Assembly (NCBI GenBank): GCA_031553005.1
Contig: JAVBMA010000063.1
Location: forward strand, 1 to 24,873
Direction: 5' to 3'
From: RGIG9379 sp031553005
GTDB lineage: Bacteria; Bacteroidota; Bacteroidia; Bacteroidales; Paludibacteraceae
DNA length: 24,873 nucleotides
Position numbers and translations under genes: made by a program. The notes under the pieces were generated by a model. It ran no database searches and was not told the origin of the DNA. It saw only the letters and a program-made list of their open reading frames with translations. Positions 23,484 to 24,873 of the stretch are shown piece after piece. Position 1 is the stretch's first letter. Each line of letters starts with the position of its first letter.

Positions 23484-24539
23484 ATGAAACACTATTCTTA
23501 TATATGCGTATTCTTGCTTTCTATTCTTTTTACCACTTCATGTAAAAAAGAGTATATTACAAACGAATACATCACAAATCAATATATCACACAAAATGAC
23601 TCGGTCTATATCAAAGAGTATTATTCGGTCGTACTTTCCAGGCAGAGGGAGATTACAAAAGATGTTATGCCTGCTTACCTGCATGCGGGAGATTCGATTG
23701 GAATCTGTGCCACATCCAATTATGTAACCAAACAGGAGATGCAAAACGGCATAGCCGTATTGGAGAGCTGGGGCTTGAAAGTCCTCGAAGCCGATAATCT
23801 GTACGATGTGAACGGTCGGTATGCCGGAACGGTAACCCAACGGGTAGACGGCCTTCAGAAACTGATTAACAATAAAAATATCAAAGCAATCATTGGTGCG
23901 CGTGGTGGATACGGATGCGACCAGTTGTTTCCTTTTATCGATTTCTCGCCTTTGGAAGATTATCCGAAATGGATTATCGGGTTTAGTGACGTTACGGTCT
24001 TACATGCAGCCGTAAACAACCGAGGCATTGAATCGATACACGGAGCCATGGCAAACAACCTTTCTGTCGCTGCCAGTGTTTCGGGCTTAAAGAATGCCCT
24101 ATTCGGGATGATGAGGGAATTGTCCATTCCTACAAATAGTAATTGTATCCAAGGAGAAGCTGAAGGAAGACTGGTAGGCGGAAACTTGACTACTTTTTAT
24201 GCTTTGGGCGGAACAATTGTCGACCTGAATGTAAAAGATGCCATTCTTTTTATAGAAGATACAGGAGAAGCTAATTATAATGTCGACCGCATGTTAACAA
24301 ACCTGAAATTGAGCGGCAAGTTGGATGCGATAAAAGGAATAGTCGTAGGGCAATTTACAAACATGGTACAAGGCATAGACCTGCCTATAAATGAAATTAT
24401 CCTGAATAATGTAAAAGATTTGGGAATCCCGGTAATGTATGGCATTTCTGCCGGACACGGGAGTCCGAATCTGCCTCTTTATTTAGGACGTAAAATAAAA
24501 ATGGAAGTGGGCGCTACAACCTCAACAATCACATTTTAA
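23484..24539 (+). CDS. Lipoprotein LD-carboxypeptidase (peptidase family S66)
   Basis: 351 residues. S66 enzymes remove the terminal D-amino acid from tetrapeptide stems in murein turnover or cleave related L,D-bonds. The Ser-Glu-His triad is visible: nucleophile S168 in IIGFSDVT, E258 in FIEDTGE, H325 in ISAGHGS, with spacing close to the Pseudomonas enzyme (115/217/285). ARGGYGCDQLFPFIDF is also a family signature. Unlike the classic cytoplasmic enzyme of about 300 residues, this one has a lipoprotein signal ending FTTSC (Cys20) and then a spacer with three tandem pentads (EYITN, EYITN, QYITQ) before the catalytic domain starts near residue 63, so it would be tethered to a membrane in the periplasm. 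No acidic export signal follows Cys20 (KKEY instead). No clear promoter is seen; a hairpin follows the stop. Confidence 0.9.
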   Translation: MKHYSYICVFLLSILFTTSCKKEYITNEYITNQYITQNDSVYIKEYYSVVLSRQREITKDVMPAYLHAGDSIGICATSNYVTKQEMQNGIAVLESWGLKVLEADNLYDVNGRYAGTVTQRVDGLQKLINNKNIKAIIGARGGYGCDQLFPFIDFSPLEDYPKWIIGFSDVTVLHAAVNNRGIESIHGAMANNLSVAASVSGLKNALFGMMRELSIPTNSNCIQGEAEGRLVGGNLTTFYALGGTIVDLNVKDAILFIEDTGEANYNVDRMLTNLKLSGKLDAIKGIVVGQFTNMVQGIDLPINEIILNNVKDLGIPVMYGISAGHGSPNLPLYLGRKIKMEVGATTSTITF

Positions 24540-24542
24540 TTA

Positions 24543-24593
24543 AGATGTTCAGATATTCAGAAAAATATATCTTATCTGAATATCTGAACATCT
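24543..24593. repeat. Perfect 19-bp inverted repeat with 8-nt tandem word, 3' of the carboxypeptidase gene
   Basis: Arms at 24543-24561 and 24575-24593 pair perfectly with a 13-nt loop. Each arm is AGATGTTC followed by AGATATTC, two copies of a degenerate 8-nt word. It starts 3 bp after the stop codon and so lies at the 3' end of that message. Confidence 0.85.
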
Positions 24594-24675
24594 ATTTGTC
24601 TGAGTATCTATAAATAGGGAAATTCAGTAAATGCGGAAAAATATATTTTTTGTTTTTGATAGTAATATCTAGAGG

Positions 24676-24821
24676 GATTCCTCACTCCACTTTGTTGCGT
24701 TCGGAATGACTGGCATCTAAAGGTTGGGATATAGGAGGGGGAAGCGGCAAAGCCGCCGCTTCCCCCTCCTGCGTTTCTTTATATAACCACCAAGGTGTCA
24801 TTCCGAACGTAGTGAGGAATC
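24676..24821. repeat. Nested palindrome: GATTCCTCACT/CGTTCGGAATGAC outer arms, GC-rich inner hairpin
   Basis: Outer arms are GATTCCTCACT (24676-24686) plus CGTTCGGAATGAC (24698-24710), matched by GTCATTCCGAACG (24797-24809) and AGTGAGGAATC (24811-24821); the left arm has an 11-nt insertion. Inside is a perfect 16-bp hairpin, AGGAGGGGGAAGCGGC (24733-24748) with GCCGCTTCCCCCTCCT (24755-24770). Palindromes with GGAATGAC/GTCATTCC ends are known as dispersed intergenic repeats in many bacteria. The last 52 bases of the window show nothing further. Confidence 0.85.
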
Positions 24822-24873
24822 TTAGAATGTATAGTTGGAGGTGCTTTTTACGACAAAATTCTCCCGATTTTTC

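Overview
The window looks like chromosomal DNA of a Bacteroidota member, most likely order Bacteroidales. Four things point there: AT-rich spacers; repeated matches to the Bacteroidetes promoter (-33 TTTG/TTG, about 19 bp, -7 TAnnTTTG); a surface lipoprotein with Cys-Ser-Asp5 after the signal peptide; and family-typical genes (Pif1-type helicase with a RecQ-like tail, FHS sugar permease, cupin/XRE regulator beside an acyl-CoA ligase, CarboxypepD-type TonB receptor). Genus cannot be fixed by eye.

Layout. 1-~1180: 5' part of an IS110-family element on the minus strand. It holds a recombinase open to the window edge and a ~275-nt non-coding end that folds like an IS110 bridge RNA. 1300-3725 (minus): cupin/XRE regulator followed by an acyl-CoA ligase. 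4179-6035 (plus): mscL and a dGTPase. 6544-8211 (plus): AspT/YidE-type transporter behind a structured leader. 8428-9132 (plus): tcdA. 9486-13723 (minus): prmA, a Pif1-type helicase, and a small outer-membrane beta-barrel with its own promoter. 13975-16751 (plus): a secreted Tyr/Ser/Gly/His low-complexity protein and a FadL/OmpP1-like barrel. 16986-19479 (minus): hexose permease and ROK sugar kinase, a coherent uptake/phosphorylation pair. 19721-22147 (minus): orphan TonB-dependent receptor. 22601-24539 (plus): surface lipoprotein and a lipoprotein LD-carboxypeptidase.

Most genes are housekeeping or envelope functions. The unusual material is non-coding. (1) The IS110 leader has three abutting stem-loops in the order expected of a bridge RNA, with tentative guide matches to the putative element end. 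(2) Many intergenic spacers carry long palindromes. In most of them the arms are built from short, locus-specific degenerate tandem words (7, 8, 9-10, 15 or 16 nt), and they usually begin within a few to about 20 bp of a stop codon. (3) The transporter leader has two strong consecutive hairpins. No CRISPR array, tRNA, rRNA or phage genes were seen.
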